DNA of 45,894 nucleotides from Hydrogenophilales bacterium 12-61-10 (GCA_002279795.1 NCCT01000011.1:1-45894), one strand, 5' to 3'; positions 14,988-23,603 are shown, counted from the first letter of the stretch. Notes: generated by a model from the letters alone, not told the origin. Made by a program: numbers and translations.

Positions 14988-16361
14988 TCAGAAGTTGTAG
15001 CCGAGTTTCAGACGCACTTCATGCTCGGTTTTTTCGATCAGGTGCAGGTTGCCGTCGGCCTGGTTGATGTACTGCTCCTTGCCGCCCTTGAGCTGCTCGA
15101 ACCAGGTCAGCGTCGCCCACCATTTTTCGCTGCCGTAGTGCAGCGTGGGGCCGGCGAACCAGGTGTAGCGTTCCTGCCCGACCTCGGTCTCGAACTCGGT
15201 CTGGTACTGCGTTTCAGCGCCGATGTACCAGTTGGGCGCGAAGCGGTAGGACACGCCGGCGCCGAACGTGACTTCGAGTTCCATTTCGGGCTCGGTCGGC
15301 CATTCGAAGCTTGCGCCAGGGTCGCCCGTGAGCGCCTGCATCGCGCTGTCGGCGCTGGCCTGGGTCGCGGCGTCGAGCGGGTCGCGCTTGGCGTAGGTGC
15401 CTTCGAGACCGGCGTTGGCCACGGCGACCAACTGGTCGTCGAGGAAGAATTTCTGCAGCTGGAAGCTGACATCGAACGAGGTGGTCCTTGTTCTTGCCCG
15501 AATGCGGGTCGAGCCAGGCCTGCACCAGTTCGAACTCGGCCGACAGGCCGACCGGGTCCATGGCGGCGGAGAGGAAGTTGTATTTGCCCTTGAGCTCGAT
15601 CCCCGACAGCTTGAAACCGTAGGACTCCGCGCCCGGCAGGTAGCCGTCGATCACCAGCCCGCTGGTGTCGATCGACTGGCCCATCAGGGCCGCTGCAGCG
15701 GTAAAGCGTGACGTTACGCCGTATTCGTATTCGAGCTTGGAGTCGTAGGCGCTGTATTCGCCTTGGGGGTCTTGGAGACGAGGTTGATGACGCCGCCGGC
15801 CTGGCCGCGACCAAACAGCATCGAGGCGGAGCCGCGCAGCACGTCGACCTGCTCGAGGAAGAAGGTTTCGCGGTTGTATTGCGCGGTGTCGCGGATGCCG
15901 TCGAGATAAAGATCGCCAAAGGTATAGAAGCCACGCAGCATCATGTTGTCGCCGGCACGGCCGCCTTCGGCCGCGTTGAAGGTGAGGCCGGACACGTTGC
16001 GCAGCGCTTCGCGCAGGGAGCCGACCTGCTGCTCTTCCATCAGCTGGTTGGTCACCGTGGTGATCGCCTGCGCCACATCGTGCGGATCCTGCTTGACCTT
16101 GCCGACCCGGGTTTCAGTGGCCTGGTAGCCATTGTTGACCGCCATCGGATCGGCGCTGTCTTCGACCTTGACCGTGGGCAGCGTGGTGTCGCCTGTCGTG
16201 CTGTGTGCTGGATTTGCGGTGGGCGTGGTTTGCGCCAGCAGCGAGCCGGGGGCCAGCATCATGAAAGCCAGCGAAGCCGCAGCGGGTGCGGCGGCGGGTT
16301 GAAGTCGAGCCAGCAACTGGCGCAGGATGCCCGATGGTGGGCAGGTGGAACGGTGTGACAT
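14988..16361 (-). pseudogene. Hybrid outer-membrane protein: siderophore-receptor plug joined to a DUF6662-like barrel, with two frameshifts
   Basis: The ATG at 16361 follows CAGGAGCAAACC. The first 200 residues are a signal/TonB-box region and the plug of a catecholate-siderophore-type TonB-dependent receptor (VAQAITTVTNQLM, LREALRNVSGLTFNA, DGIRDTAQYNRETFF, VLRGSASMLFGRGQAGGVIN). At a run of five G (plus strand 15765-15769) the frame breaks; the plug frame stops at 15714. One extra base would continue KTPQGEYSAYDSKLEYEYG. What follows is not a receptor barrel but a short outer-membrane protein resembling DUF6662 (GKYNFLSAAMDPVGLSAEF, NWYIGAETQYQTEFETEVG, ending EHEVRLKLGYNF). A second, opposite shift lies near 15481-15487, returning to the original frame. 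The receptor's 22-strand barrel is therefore absent. Confidence 0.75.
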
Positions 16362-16450
16362 GGTTTGCTCCTGGTTGGAAAAGGCGGCTGGCGGAGCAAA
16401 AGGCTTGGCTGGCTGGTGGTTGAAAAAAGACGGCTATCGCAGCAACGGGT

Positions 16451-16873
16451 TCAGCGTGCCGCGCCGGGATCGGTGACAAACCCCAGTTTGGTCAGGCCGG
16501 CGCGCGCCGCATCGGCCATGATTTGCGCGACATGCTTGTAGGCAAGCTCACCGTCGGCGCGCAGGTGGATTTCCGGCTGCGGCGTTTGCTGCGCGGCCGC
16601 GTCCATGCGTGTCTGCCAGACTGCGGCGGCGACCGGCTCGGCATTCCAGAACACCGAGCCGTCGGACTTGATCGATAGATTGATCGTCTCGGGCTTGATT
16701 TCGTTGGGTTGGCTCGCCGCCACTGGCAGGTCGACCTTGACCGCATGGCTCATCAGCGGCGCGGTGATGATGAAAATCACCAGCAGCACCAGCATCACGT
16801 CGATCAGCGGGATCATGTTGATTTCCGCGTTGTCGCTGTCGCCGCTCTCGTTTGTCAGTCCGCCGAAAGCCAT
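16451..16873 (-). CDS. exbD: TonB-system energy-transducing protein ExbD
   Basis: The product has 140 residues: a short cytoplasmic N-terminus, one membrane helix (about 20-42) with the essential aspartate in MIPLIDVMLVLLVIFIIT, and a periplasmic domain that ends VAQIMADAARAGLTKLGFVTD. ExbD works with ExbB to couple the proton gradient to TonB. The start shares one base with the exbB stop (TAATG), so translation is coupled. The receptor gene begins 89 bases after its stop. Confidence 0.95.
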   Translation of the reverse strand: MAFGGLTNESGDSDNAEINMIPLIDVMLVLLVIFIITAPLMSHAVKVDLPVAASQPNEIKPETINLSIKSDGSVFWNAEPVAAAVWQTRMDAAAQQTPQPEIHLRADGELAYKHVAQIMADAARAGLTKLGFVTDPGAAR

Positions 16874-17640
16874 TACGCGCTCCCTGCGACACGCGCGGTC
16901 GGGGCCGATGCGGTGTAGACCTGCGCCGCGTCCTTTTCAATGCGGGTGTTGTTGCGCACGCCGGTGGACATGAAGGCGAACAGGTCATGTGCAAAGCCGT
17001 CGACCTCGGACAGCATCTGTCGCTTGGCGCGGTTGAAGAAGTTGTAGGCGAGCACGGCCGGGATGGCGACGGCCAGGCCGAGCGCGGTCATGATCAGCGC
17101 CTCGCCCACCGGGCCGGCTACTTGATCGAGACTGCCCGAGCCGCTCATGCCGATGTTGACCAGCGCGTGGTAGATGCCCCATACCGTGCCGAACAGACCG
17201 ACGAAGGGGGCGCTGGATGCAATCGACGCCAGCATGGTGTGGCCGTATTCCAGGCGCGCGGTGTCCTGGTTGATGGCGCGGCGCAGGGCGCGGGTCAGGA
17301 ATTCGTCTTCCGAACCCGATTCGATCAGGCGCTGGCCGGTCTTGCTGCGGAATTGTTCGGCAGCCTTGAGGCCGTGGTGCGTCAGGTGCGAGAACGGGTC
17401 GTTGATGCCAGCTGCTTGCAGATAATCGGCCACCGACGCCAGCCCGGATGCATTCCAGAAGCGCTCAAGAAAAGCCTGCGCGTGCTTCTTCATGCGCCAG
17501 TTGGCGATGCTTTTTGACACGATGAGATACCAGGTGATCACCGACATCGTCAGCAGCACGATGAGCAGGAAGTGCGCGAGGCCGTCAGCCTGCGCGATGA
17601 AGTGCGTGAAGCCCAGTTGAGTGGGGTGGGAGGTTTCCAT
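16873..17640 (-). CDS. exbB: TonB-system proton channel protein ExbB
   Basis: The product has 255 residues with a MotA/TolQ/ExbB domain: an N-terminal helix (about 22-42), and two C-terminal helices containing SIASSAPFVGLFGTVWGIYHAL and GEALIMTALGLAVAIPAVLAYN, the signature of the family. It assembles the proton-conducting pentamer that drives TonB. It starts three bases after the tonB stop and overlaps exbD by one base. Confidence 0.95.
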   Translation of the reverse strand: METSHPTQLGFTHFIAQADGLAHFLLIVLLTMSVITWYLIVSKSIANWRMKKHAQAFLERFWNASGLASVADYLQAAGINDPFSHLTHHGLKAAEQFRSKTGQRLIESGSEDEFLTRALRRAINQDTARLEYGHTMLASIASSAPFVGLFGTVWGIYHALVNIGMSGSGSLDQVAGPVGEALIMTALGLAVAIPAVLAYNFFNRAKRQMLSEVDGFAHDLFAFMSTGVRNNTRIEKDAAQVYTASAPTARVAGSA

Positions 17641-17643
17641 GAT

Positions 17644-18381
17644 TTAACTCCTGAGGGTGAACTGAATCGGTACGGTGACCCAGCCGGCGACCGGCGTGTC
17701 GCCCAGGCGGGCAGGCTCGAATGTCCAGCTGGACTGAACGGTTTCCATCGCCGACTGGTCAAGGCGCGGATAACCGCTGCTCTTGACCAGCTCCAGTCGC
17801 ACAACGCTGCCGTCGGCATTGACCAGAATCGAGAGGCGGACGGTGCCCACCTCGCCCAGACGCCTGGACAGTGCGGGGTAGGGGGGTTTGGGGTTGTTCA
17901 GGTAATCCGCCGCGCGCGGTGGCGACGGCGTGGGCAGCGGTGCAGGCGCAGCCGGGGGGGCTGTTGCCACCTCCGGCGCCGGCTGCGGCAGAAGTGCGCG
18001 TACGGGCTCGGGTTGGGGCGCGGGTTCAGGCGCCTTTTCAACGGTTTGCGGCGTCGGCAGCGGGCGCCGGATGGCCAGCACGGGAGGCGGCGTCAAGGGC
18101 TTGACCACGGCCCTGGCTGGCGTGGGAGCAGGCTTGACCTGGGGCGTTTCGATTTCCGGGACGATCAGGCTGACGGTCAGCGGGCGCGGCGGCGTGACCG
18201 GCTTGGGCACGGCGGTGGTGGAGAGCAACAGCGCCGCGAGCACAGCGGCGTGCGCCAGCGCCACGGCGGCAAGGGAGGTGCGCGACAGGCGCGGCGAATC
18301 CAGCAGCGAGGCGGCGCGCAGGCCCGCAGGGGATGCGCTGCTGTTTTCAAGAATGGAGGGGGCGCTCAACGAGGACGTCAT
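17644..18381 (-). CDS. tonB: TonB protein
   Basis: The product has about 245 residues from the ATG at 18381; a TTG three codons upstream is a possible alternative. After a roughly 35-residue cytoplasmic segment there is one membrane helix (LAAVALAHAAVLAALLLST), a long Pro/Ala/Glu-rich periplasmic spacer (TPPRPLTVSLIVPEIETPQ ... PEPAPQPEPV), and the C-terminal TonB fold (PPYPALSRRLGEVGTVRLS ... SGYPRLDQSAMETVQ ... WTFEPAR). It transmits ExbBD energy to outer-membrane receptors. It is the first gene of the iron locus and has a Fur-boxed promoter about 140 bases upstream. Confidence 0.95.
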   Translation of the reverse strand: MTSSLSAPSILENSSASPAGLRAASLLDSPRLSRTSLAAVALAHAAVLAALLLSTTAVPKPVTPPRPLTVSLIVPEIETPQVKPAPTPARAVVKPLTPPPVLAIRRPLPTPQTVEKAPEPAPQPEPVRALLPQPAPEVATAPPAAPAPLPTPSPPRAADYLNNPKPPYPALSRRLGEVGTVRLSILVNADGSVVRLELVKSSGYPRLDQSAMETVQSSWTFEPARLGDTPVAGWVTVPIQFTLRS

Positions 18382-18517
18382 CCAGTGCAATTCCGGTTGG
18401 GTTCAAGATTGCGGGCTGGGAATTCATGCCTGCTGAGTGCGGGCGTCCGTGGCTGGCGGTGCTGCGTGTCGGGCATCGCCGCGAGGTGCGGGCAGCAATG
18501 TTCAAACACTTATAAAA

Positions 18518-18546
18518 ATGATAATGATTCGCATTAATTATGTCAA
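18518..18546 (-). promoter_or_regulatory. Promoter of the tonB iron locus with overlapping Fur box
   Basis: On the minus strand TTGACA (18546-18541) and TATCAT (18523-18518) are separated by 17 bases, a good sigma-70 promoter pointing at tonB. The spacer and -10 are covered by a Fur box at 18520-18538: GATAATGATTCGCATTAAT on the plus strand matches 14 of 19 positions of the classical GATAATGATAATCATTATC site. Iron-replete repression of tonB and everything transcribed with it is expected. The remaining bases up to tonB (18382-18517) show no other element. Confidence 0.88.
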
Positions 18547-18589
18547 GTAAATGATGCGCGGTGTGTTGTTCGGGGTGGCGGCGTGAAAA

Positions 18590-18634
18590 CGCCCTGGAAA
18601 AAGCCGGCGAAAACGGCCAGCTTGTTCCAGGGCG
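18590..18634 (-). terminator. Probable terminator after ahpF
   Basis: CGCCCTGGAA at 18590-18599 is perfectly complementary to TTCCAGGGCG at 18625-18634. A smaller GCCG/CGGC pairing lies inside, and on the minus strand the stem is followed by TTTT. It lies about 40 bases after the ahpF stop codon. Confidence 0.6.
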
Positions 18635-18672
18635 CGGTTTGACTGCCCAGGGTATCAGGCAGGTCGGGACGC

Positions 18673-20235
18673 TCAGGCCGCGATCGGGCTGCGGATCAGG
18701 TGGTCGAACGCGGCCAGGCTGGCCTTCGCGCCTTCGCTCATCGCGATGACGATCTGCTTGTACGGCACCGTGGTGCAGTCGCCCGCGCCGAACACACCAG
18801 GGACGTCGGTCTGGCCCTTGGCGTCGACCACGATTTCGCCGAAGCGCGACAGCTCGATCGTGCCCTTCAGCCAGTCGGTATTCGGCAGCAGGCCGATCTG
18901 GATGAAGACGCCTTCGAGCGCCACGTGCTGGGTCTGGCCGGTGGTGCGGTCGGTGTATTCGAGGCCGTTCACCTTGCCGCCGGCACCGGTGATCTGCGTG
19001 GTCTGTGCGCTCTTGATGACGGTGACGTTGGGCAGGCTGTAGAGCTTGGTCTGCAAGACGGCGTCGGCGCGCAGGGTGTCGCCGAATTCCAGCAGGGTGA
19101 CGTGGCCGACGATGCCGGCCAGGTCGATCGCCGCTTCGACGCCGGAGTTGCCGCCGCCGACCACTGCCACGTGCTTGCCCTTGAACAGCGGACCGTCGCA
19201 GTGCGGGCAGTAGGCCACGCCCTTGCCGCGGAATTCGAGCTCGCCCGGCACGCCGAGTTCGCGCCAGCGCGCGCCGGTGGCGACGATCATCGCTTTGGAC
19301 TTGAGCACCGCGCCGTTGGCCAGCCGCAGTTCGTGGTAGCCGCCCGCCGTGCCGGGAATCAGGGCGTCGGCGCGCTGCAGGTTCATGATATCGACCTCGT
19401 ATTCACGTACGTGCTGTTCCAGCGCGCGGGCGAGCTTGGGGCCATCGGTCTGCGGCACCGAGATCAGGTTTTCGATCGCCAGGGTGTCGAGCACCTGACC
19501 GCCGAAGCGCTCGGCCAGGACGCCGGTGCGGATGCCCTTGCGCGCGGCGTAAATCGCCGCTGCCGCTGCAGCCGGGCCGCCGCCGACAATCAGCACATCG
19601 TAGGGCACTTTCTGCGACAGCTTGGCGGCGTCGCGCGCAGCGGCGCCGGTGTCGAGCTTGGCCAGGATGTCCTCGATCGCCATGCGGCCGTTGCCGAACA
19701 CTTCGCCGTTCAGGTACACGGTCGGTACCGCCATCACCTGGCGCGTCTCGACTTCGTCCTGGAACAGCGCGCCGTCAATCATCACGTGCTGGATGTTGGG
19801 GTTGAGCGCGGACAGGGTATTGAGCGCCTGCACCACGTCCGGGCAGTTGTGGCAGGACAGCGAGATATAGGTCTCGAAGCGGTAGTGGCCGTCGATGCCG
19901 CGTATCTGCTCGATCTGCTCGTCGCTGATCTTGGGTGCGTAGCCGCTGGCCTGCAGCAGGGCCAGGATCAGCGAGGTGAACTCATGGCCCATCGGCAGTC
20001 CGGCAAAACGGATGCGCGCGGGCTGGTTGACCAGGCCGATGCTGAACGACGGCTTGCGCGCATCGACGCCGTTTTCCAGCAGACTGATGCGGTCGGAGAC
20101 ACTGGCGATTTCTTCCAGCAACGCCCGCATTTCCTGCGACTTGGCGCTGTCGTCGAGCGAGGCCACCAGTTCGATGGGGGCGACCAGGCGCTCCATGTAG
20201 GTTTTCAGTTGCGCTTTGATGTTGGCGTCGAGCAT
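18673..20235 (-). CDS. ahpF: Alkyl hydroperoxide reductase subunit F
   Basis: The product has 520 residues. The N-terminal tandem thioredoxin-fold domain has CHNC (Cys128, Cys131). The C-terminal thioredoxin-reductase-like part has the FAD motif [21 protein letters not shown] (about 213-233), the redox pair CPHC in [16 protein letters not shown], the NADPH motif [14 protein letters not shown], and the closing [19 protein letters not shown]. It reduces AhpC with NADH. Length and motif set are complete. It is downstream of ahpC with a hairpin between them, so part of the transcripts probably stop before ahpF. Confidence 0.97.
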   Translation of the reverse strand: MLDANIKAQLKTYMERLVAPIELVASLDDSAKSQEMRALLEEIASVSDRISLLENGVDARKPSFSIGLVNQPARIRFAGLPMGHEFTSLILALLQASGYAPKISDEQIEQIRGIDGHYRFETYISLSCHNCPDVVQALNTLSALNPNIQHVMIDGALFQDEVETRQVMAVPTVYLNGEVFGNGRMAIEDILAKLDTGAAARDAAKLSQKVPYDVLIVGGGPAAAAAAIYAARKGIRTGVLAERFGGQVLDTLAIENLISVPQTDGPKLARALEQHVREYEVDIMNLQRADALIPGTAGGYHELRLANGAVLKSKAMIVATGARWRELGVPGELEFRGKGVAYCPHCDGPLFKGKHVAVVGGGNSGVEAAIDLAGIVGHVTLLEFGDTLRADAVLQTKLYSLPNVTVIKSAQTTQITGAGGKVNGLEYTDRTTGQTQHVALEGVFIQIGLLPNTDWLKGTIELSRFGEIVVDAKGQTDVPGVFGAGDCTTVPYKQIVIAMSEGAKASLAAFDHLIRSPIAA

Positions 20236-20271
20236 GGAAATCTCCGTTTGTTACAAAGTGAATGGCAATAA

Positions 20272-20306
20272 AAAGGCGTCGGCAGCCGTAAGCGGCCGAC
20301 GCCTTT
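20272..20306 (-). terminator. Hairpin between ahpC and ahpF (intercistronic terminator or attenuator)
   Basis: AAAGGCGTCGGC (20272-20283) pairs perfectly with GCCGACGCCTTT (20295-20306) over 12 bases with an 11-base loop; on the minus strand it is followed by TTTTATTGCC. It lies 46 bases after the ahpC stop and before the ahpF start, which fits the usual excess of AhpC over AhpF. Confidence 0.85.
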
Positions 20307-20352
20307 GTGTTGCGATCCGGCACTGGCCTCCCGGGCAGGGGAGGCCAGGCAT

Positions 20353-20919
20353 TTAGATCTTGCCGACCAGGTCGAGCGACGGTGCCAGCGTGGCTTCGCC
20401 TTCTTTCCATTTGGCCGGGCAGACTTCGCCGGGGTGGGCGGCGACATATTGCGCAGCCTTGACCTTGCGCAGCAGTTCAGACGCATCGCGGCCGATGCCG
20501 CCGGCGCTGATTTCGATGATCTGGATCTTGCCCTGCGGGTCGATCACGAAGGTGCCGCGCTCGGCCAGACCGGCTTCTTCGATCATCACGCCGAAGTTGC
20601 GGGTGATCGTGCCGGTGGGGTCGCCGATCATCGGGTACTGGATCTTGCCGATGGTGTCGGACGTGTCGTGCCAGGCCTTGTGGGTGAAGTGGGTGTCGGT
20701 GGACACGGCATAGATTTCCACGCCCAGCTTCTTGAAGGTCTCGTAGTTGTCGGCCAGGTCGCCCAGCTCGGTCGGGCAGACGAAGGTGAAGTCGGCGGGG
20801 TAGAAGAACACCACGGACCATTTGCCCTTGAGGTCTTCGTCGGTAATGTGCTGGAATTTGCCGTTGAGGAAAGCTTCGGCCTTGAAGGGTTTGATTTCGG
20901 TGTTAATGAGAGATTGCAT
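20353..20919 (-). CDS. ahpC: Alkyl hydroperoxide reductase subunit C (2-Cys peroxiredoxin)
   Basis: The product has 188 residues from the ATG at 20919, preceded by CCGGAGCCCGCACC; upstream in-frame codons are not part of the family. The peroxidatic cysteine is Cys48 in [15 protein letters not shown] and the resolving cysteine is Cys167 in [42 protein letters not shown] and the ending LDLVGKI are typical of the AhpC/Prx1 group. It detoxifies H2O2 and organic peroxides and is recycled by AhpF encoded next to it. Its position beside Fur-regulated iron genes fits co-ordination of iron and peroxide control, but no clear OxyR site was recognised. Confidence 0.97.
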   Translation of the reverse strand: MQSLINTEIKPFKAEAFLNGKFQHITDEDLKGKWSVVFFYPADFTFVCPTELGDLADNYETFKKLGVEIYAVSTDTHFTHKAWHDTSDTIGKIQYPMIGDPTGTITRNFGVMIEEAGLAERGTFVIDPQGKIQIIEISAGGIGRDASELLRKVKAAQYVAAHPGEVCPAKWKEGEATLAPSLDLVGKI

Positions 20920-21011
20920 GGTGCGGGCTCCGGTTAAAAAATGGGGTGATTTGACCGGGCGAACTCTACTTAAGTAATCCGGAATATTCCAATTTAAAGT
21001 TTGAGGCGAGA

Positions 21012-21030
21012 CGATTGACAGTTTCAATCG
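21012..21030. promoter_or_regulatory. Perfect inverted repeat upstream of ahpC, candidate operator
   Basis: CGATTGA (21012-21018) and TCAATCG (21024-21030) form a perfect 7-bp inverted repeat with a five-base spacer, about 95 bases upstream of the ahpC start. A ten-base palindrome GGAATATTCC lies between this site and the gene, near 20980. The rest of the 314-base gap between ahpC and hemP (20920-21233) shows no gene or further recognisable element. Confidence 0.4.
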
Positions 21031-21233
21031 GCGGGTCTGGCATCGATGGATGCCTTGTGAGTGGCTATGCCTGCGTCAACCCGCATTGTGGACGGCGGAA
21101 AGTTGATGATGGACGATGGACAGCCTCAATGCCTGCCCAGGTTTAGACCTGCAATGTATTGCCAGAAGGCAGGGCGGATGCGAACGTGGGCGGTCGGGTG
21201 AGACTCGCTTTCCGTCATTGAGAACGGGCGGAC

Positions 21234-21440
21234 TCACTTGGTGAGTATCAATTTGCCGTTTTTGGTGATGCGCAGGCGATAGTGCTCGCCATTGTGGTTG
21301 ATCAGGACTTCCTGGGTTCCCTGGAATAAAAATGCAGTCGGGATGGCGCCTGGCGGCAAGGGATGCGTAGCGGATTCAACCGGATGACGGCCGGCGTCCG
21401 TGAGCGGGCCAGAAGCGGCGCGAGTTTGATCGTATTCCAT
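21234..21440 (-). CDS. hemP: Hemin uptake protein HemP family
   Basis: The product has 68 residues. The C-terminal half, [19 protein letters not shown] followed by [12 protein letters not shown], is the characteristic HemP domain; the N-terminal half is low-complexity. HemP is a small cytoplasmic protein linked to haem uptake and, in some betaproteobacteria, acts as an iron-responsive regulator. Here it stands alone without a haem receptor gene. A promoter overlapped by a Fur box lies directly upstream, so low-iron induction is expected. Confidence 0.9.
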   Translation of the reverse strand: MEYDQTRAASGPLTDAGRHPVESATHPLPPGAIPTAFLFQGTQEVLINHNGEHYRLRITKNGKLILTK

Positions 21441-21474
21441 GTCTTGGGCGTGTTTTTTGATTTAATTGTTACGA

Positions 21475-21502
21475 ATAATAATGATTCTCATTTGTAAGTC
21501 AA
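21475..21502 (-). promoter_or_regulatory. hemP promoter with Fur box
   Basis: On the minus strand TTGACT (21502-21497) and TATTAT (21480-21475) are spaced by 16 bases. The Fur box AATAATGATTCTCATTTGT at 21477-21495 matches 13 of 19 consensus positions and covers the spacer and -10, about 35 bases upstream of the hemP start. Its core, ATAATGATTC.CATT, is shared with the tonB box. Confidence 0.85.
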
Positions 21503-21546
21503 GCATGGGTTTTTCAGGCATCGGTTTTTTGTCGATGGAAAAAGCC

Positions 21547-22503
21547 TCAGGAAGTGAGAGGAGGGTAAGGCGCGCGAACCAGCGGCACAGCGATCAGCGC
21601 CTCGGGTTGCAGGGTGACATGGCGTATGCCATGGCGGGTTGCGAGCGTTTGCCGCGCGCACGCGAGCAGGGTTGGCCACTCGGACAGGTCGCGAATTTCG
21701 AGATGCGCCGACAGCGCAAGGGTGCCGGACGACAAGGTCCACACATGAAGGTCGTGAACGCGCATCACGCCGGGCAGCACGGCAAGATCATGGCCAACGG
21801 TGTCGAGCTTGATGTTGAGCGGCACCCCTTCCATCAGCACATGAACGGCTTCGCGCAGCAGGCGGATGGCCGATACGCTGATCAGCAGGGCGACGAACAA
21901 CGACAACAGGGGATCGATCGGCGTCCAGCCGGTGGCGAGGATGACGACGCCGGCGCTGATGGCTGCCACCGAGCCCAGTGCGTCGCCCATGACATGCAGC
22001 AGCGCGGCGCGGCTGTTCAACGTCTGTTCGCCGCGATGCAGGATCCAGGCGACGACGAGATTGATGATGAGGCCGACGATGGCGACGGCGACGACCGTGC
22101 CGCCCAGGATGGGCTGCGGCGCGCTGAAGCGCTGGATCGCCTCGTACACGATGAAGCCGATCAGCACCAGCATGGCGATGCTGTTGATCAGTGCAGCCAG
22201 GATTTCGGCCCGCACCAGTCCGTAGGAATGCACGAGCGATGGCGGGCGGCGGGCCAGCCAGGCGGCAGCGGCGGCGAGTCCGAGCGAGGAGGCATCGGTT
22301 GCCATATGGGCCGCGTCGGACATCAGGGCGAGCGAGCCCGACCACCAGCCGGCGACGACTTCGACAACGGCGAAACCCAGGGTGAGCACCAGCGCGATCA
22401 GCAGTCCGCTGTTGCTGCCGGCATGGCCCAAATGATGATGGGCGTGATCTTCGCCGTTTTCGAGCGAGAGGTCGTGGTCGTGGCCGTGTTTATGCGCGTG
22501 CAC
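21547..22503 (-). CDS. Cation diffusion facilitator (CzcD-like heavy-metal/H+ antiporter)
   Basis: The product has 318 residues from a GTG at 22503 that overlaps the end of nagZ by 14 bases. The upstream frame extension lies within nagZ and is not family-like. The N-terminus is histidine-rich (VHAHKHGHDHD ... HAHHHLGHAG), typical of Zn/Co/Cd exporters. Six helices follow with metal-site motifs SDAAHMATD in helix 2 and HVMGDALGS in helix 5, and a cytoplasmic C-terminal domain (VMRVHDLHVWTLSSGTLALSAH). The family exports divalent cations in exchange for protons. The Zn/Cd/Co group fits best by the HxxxD pairs; the actual substrate is not certain. Confidence 0.9.
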   Translation of the reverse strand: MHAHKHGHDHDLSLENGEDHAHHHLGHAGSNSGLLIALVLTLGFAVVEVVAGWWSGSLALMSDAAHMATDASSLGLAAAAAWLARRPPSLVHSYGLVRAEILAALINSIAMLVLIGFIVYEAIQRFSAPQPILGGTVVAVAIVGLIINLVVAWILHRGEQTLNSRAALLHVMGDALGSVAAISAGVVILATGWTPIDPLLSLFVALLISVSAIRLLREAVHVLMEGVPLNIKLDTVGHDLAVLPGVMRVHDLHVWTLSSGTLALSAHLEIRDLSEWPTLLACARQTLATRHGIRHVTLQPEALIAVPLVRAPYPPLTS

Positions 22504-23569
22504 AGTAATCTGTCGGGTCGATTGCCAGGTTGAGGTTGCCCGAATCCAGCCCAAGCCCGGCAATGTGATGCAGGGCATCGGCATAGCGCGCGGACTCGCG
22601 CAGGGCAGTCATGGACAGCGGGTGAGGATGGCCGTGCATGCGTGCGAGCCGCGCGCGGGCTTGCGCGGGCCAGTCGACCTTCAGCCGCGCCAGCACCTCG
22701 TCGGCCAGATCCGGGCGGTTGCAGACCAGCGCCATGTCGCAGCCGGCGTCGAGCGCGGCCGTAACGCGTTCGACCACGCCGCCGACCACACCCGCGGCTT
22801 CCATGCACAAGTCGTCGCTGAAAATCGTGCCGTCAAAGCCGAATTGCTTGCGCAGCAGTTTTTGCAGCCAGATGCGCGAGAAGCCGGCAGGCAGCGAATC
22901 GACCTGCGGGTAGATCACGTGCGCGGGCATGATCGCGGCAAGACCCGCTTCGATCATCAGGCGGAACGGCACCAAATCGGCAATCGCGATGTCGGCCATG
23001 GTGCGCTCGTCGACCGGGATCGCCACGTGCGAATCCGCCACCACGAAGCCGTGGCCGGGAAAGTGCTTGCCGCAAGCGGCCATGCCGGCGTCCTTCATCC
23101 CCAGCATCACCGATTGGGCGAGTTCGAATACGGTGTGCGGCGTGCCGTGGAACGCGCGGTCGCCGATCACCGACGAGGCGCCGTAGTCGAGATCGAGCAC
23201 TGGCGCGAAGCTGAAGTCGACGCCGTGCGCGCGCAGTTCGGCGGCCAGCACGTAGCCGGTTTCGCGCGCCAGATGCTTGGCCTGTTTCGGATGGTCGTTC
23301 CAGATTTCACCGAAAGTGCGCATCGACGGCAGGCGGGTGAAGCCTTCGCGAAAACGCTGTACCCGGCCGCCTTCGTGGTCGACGCCGATCAGCAACGGCG
23401 CCGACTTCAGGGAATGGATGTCGGCGGTCAGCGCCTCGAGCTGCGCCGGGTCGCGGTAGTTGCGGGTGAACAGGATGACGCCGCCCACGAGTGGATGCGA
23501 CAGGCGCCGGCGGTCGTCGTCGGTGAGTTCGGTGCCCGCAACATCGAGCATTAAAGGGCCGAGCGTCAT
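22490..23569 (-). CDS. nagZ: Beta-N-acetylhexosaminidase NagZ
   Basis: The product has 359 residues with CAGGAGCATCC before the ATG. It belongs to glycoside hydrolase family 3: LMLDVAGTELTDDDRRRL at the start, LIGVDHEGGRVQRF for substrate contact, the catalytic loop KHFPGHGFVVADSHV carrying the acid/base histidine, and the nucleophile aspartate in TIFSDDLCMEAA. NagZ is cytoplasmic and removes GlcNAc from anhydro-muropeptides during cell-wall recycling. acpS follows upstream in the same direction after about 30 bases. Confidence 0.95.
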   Translation of the reverse strand: MTLGPLMLDVAGTELTDDDRRRLSHPLVGGVILFTRNYRDPAQLEALTADIHSLKSAPLLIGVDHEGGRVQRFREGFTRLPSMRTFGEIWNDHPKQAKHLARETGYVLAAELRAHGVDFSFAPVLDLDYGASSVIGDRAFHGTPHTVFELAQSVMLGMKDAGMAACGKHFPGHGFVVADSHVAIPVDERTMADIAIADLVPFRLMIEAGLAAIMPAHVIYPQVDSLPAGFSRIWLQKLLRKQFGFDGTIFSDDLCMEAAGVVGGVVERVTAALDAGCDMALVCNRPDLADEVLARLKVDWPAQARARLARMHGHPHPLSMTALRESARYADALHHIAGLGLDSGNLNLAIDPTDYCARA

Positions 23570-23603
23570 GGATGCTCCTGATTAAAGTTTGGCGTCATGC
23601 CGT

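Noticed and set aside
18700..20271. A 523-codon plus-strand frame antisense to ahpF
   Set aside because: It only mirrors the high-GC third positions of ahpF; the ahpF protein has all expected redox and FAD motifs.
21121..21180. Short GATGGAC direct repeats near 21110-21125 as a regulatory repeat
   Set aside because: Only two degenerate copies and no relation to a promoter could be seen.
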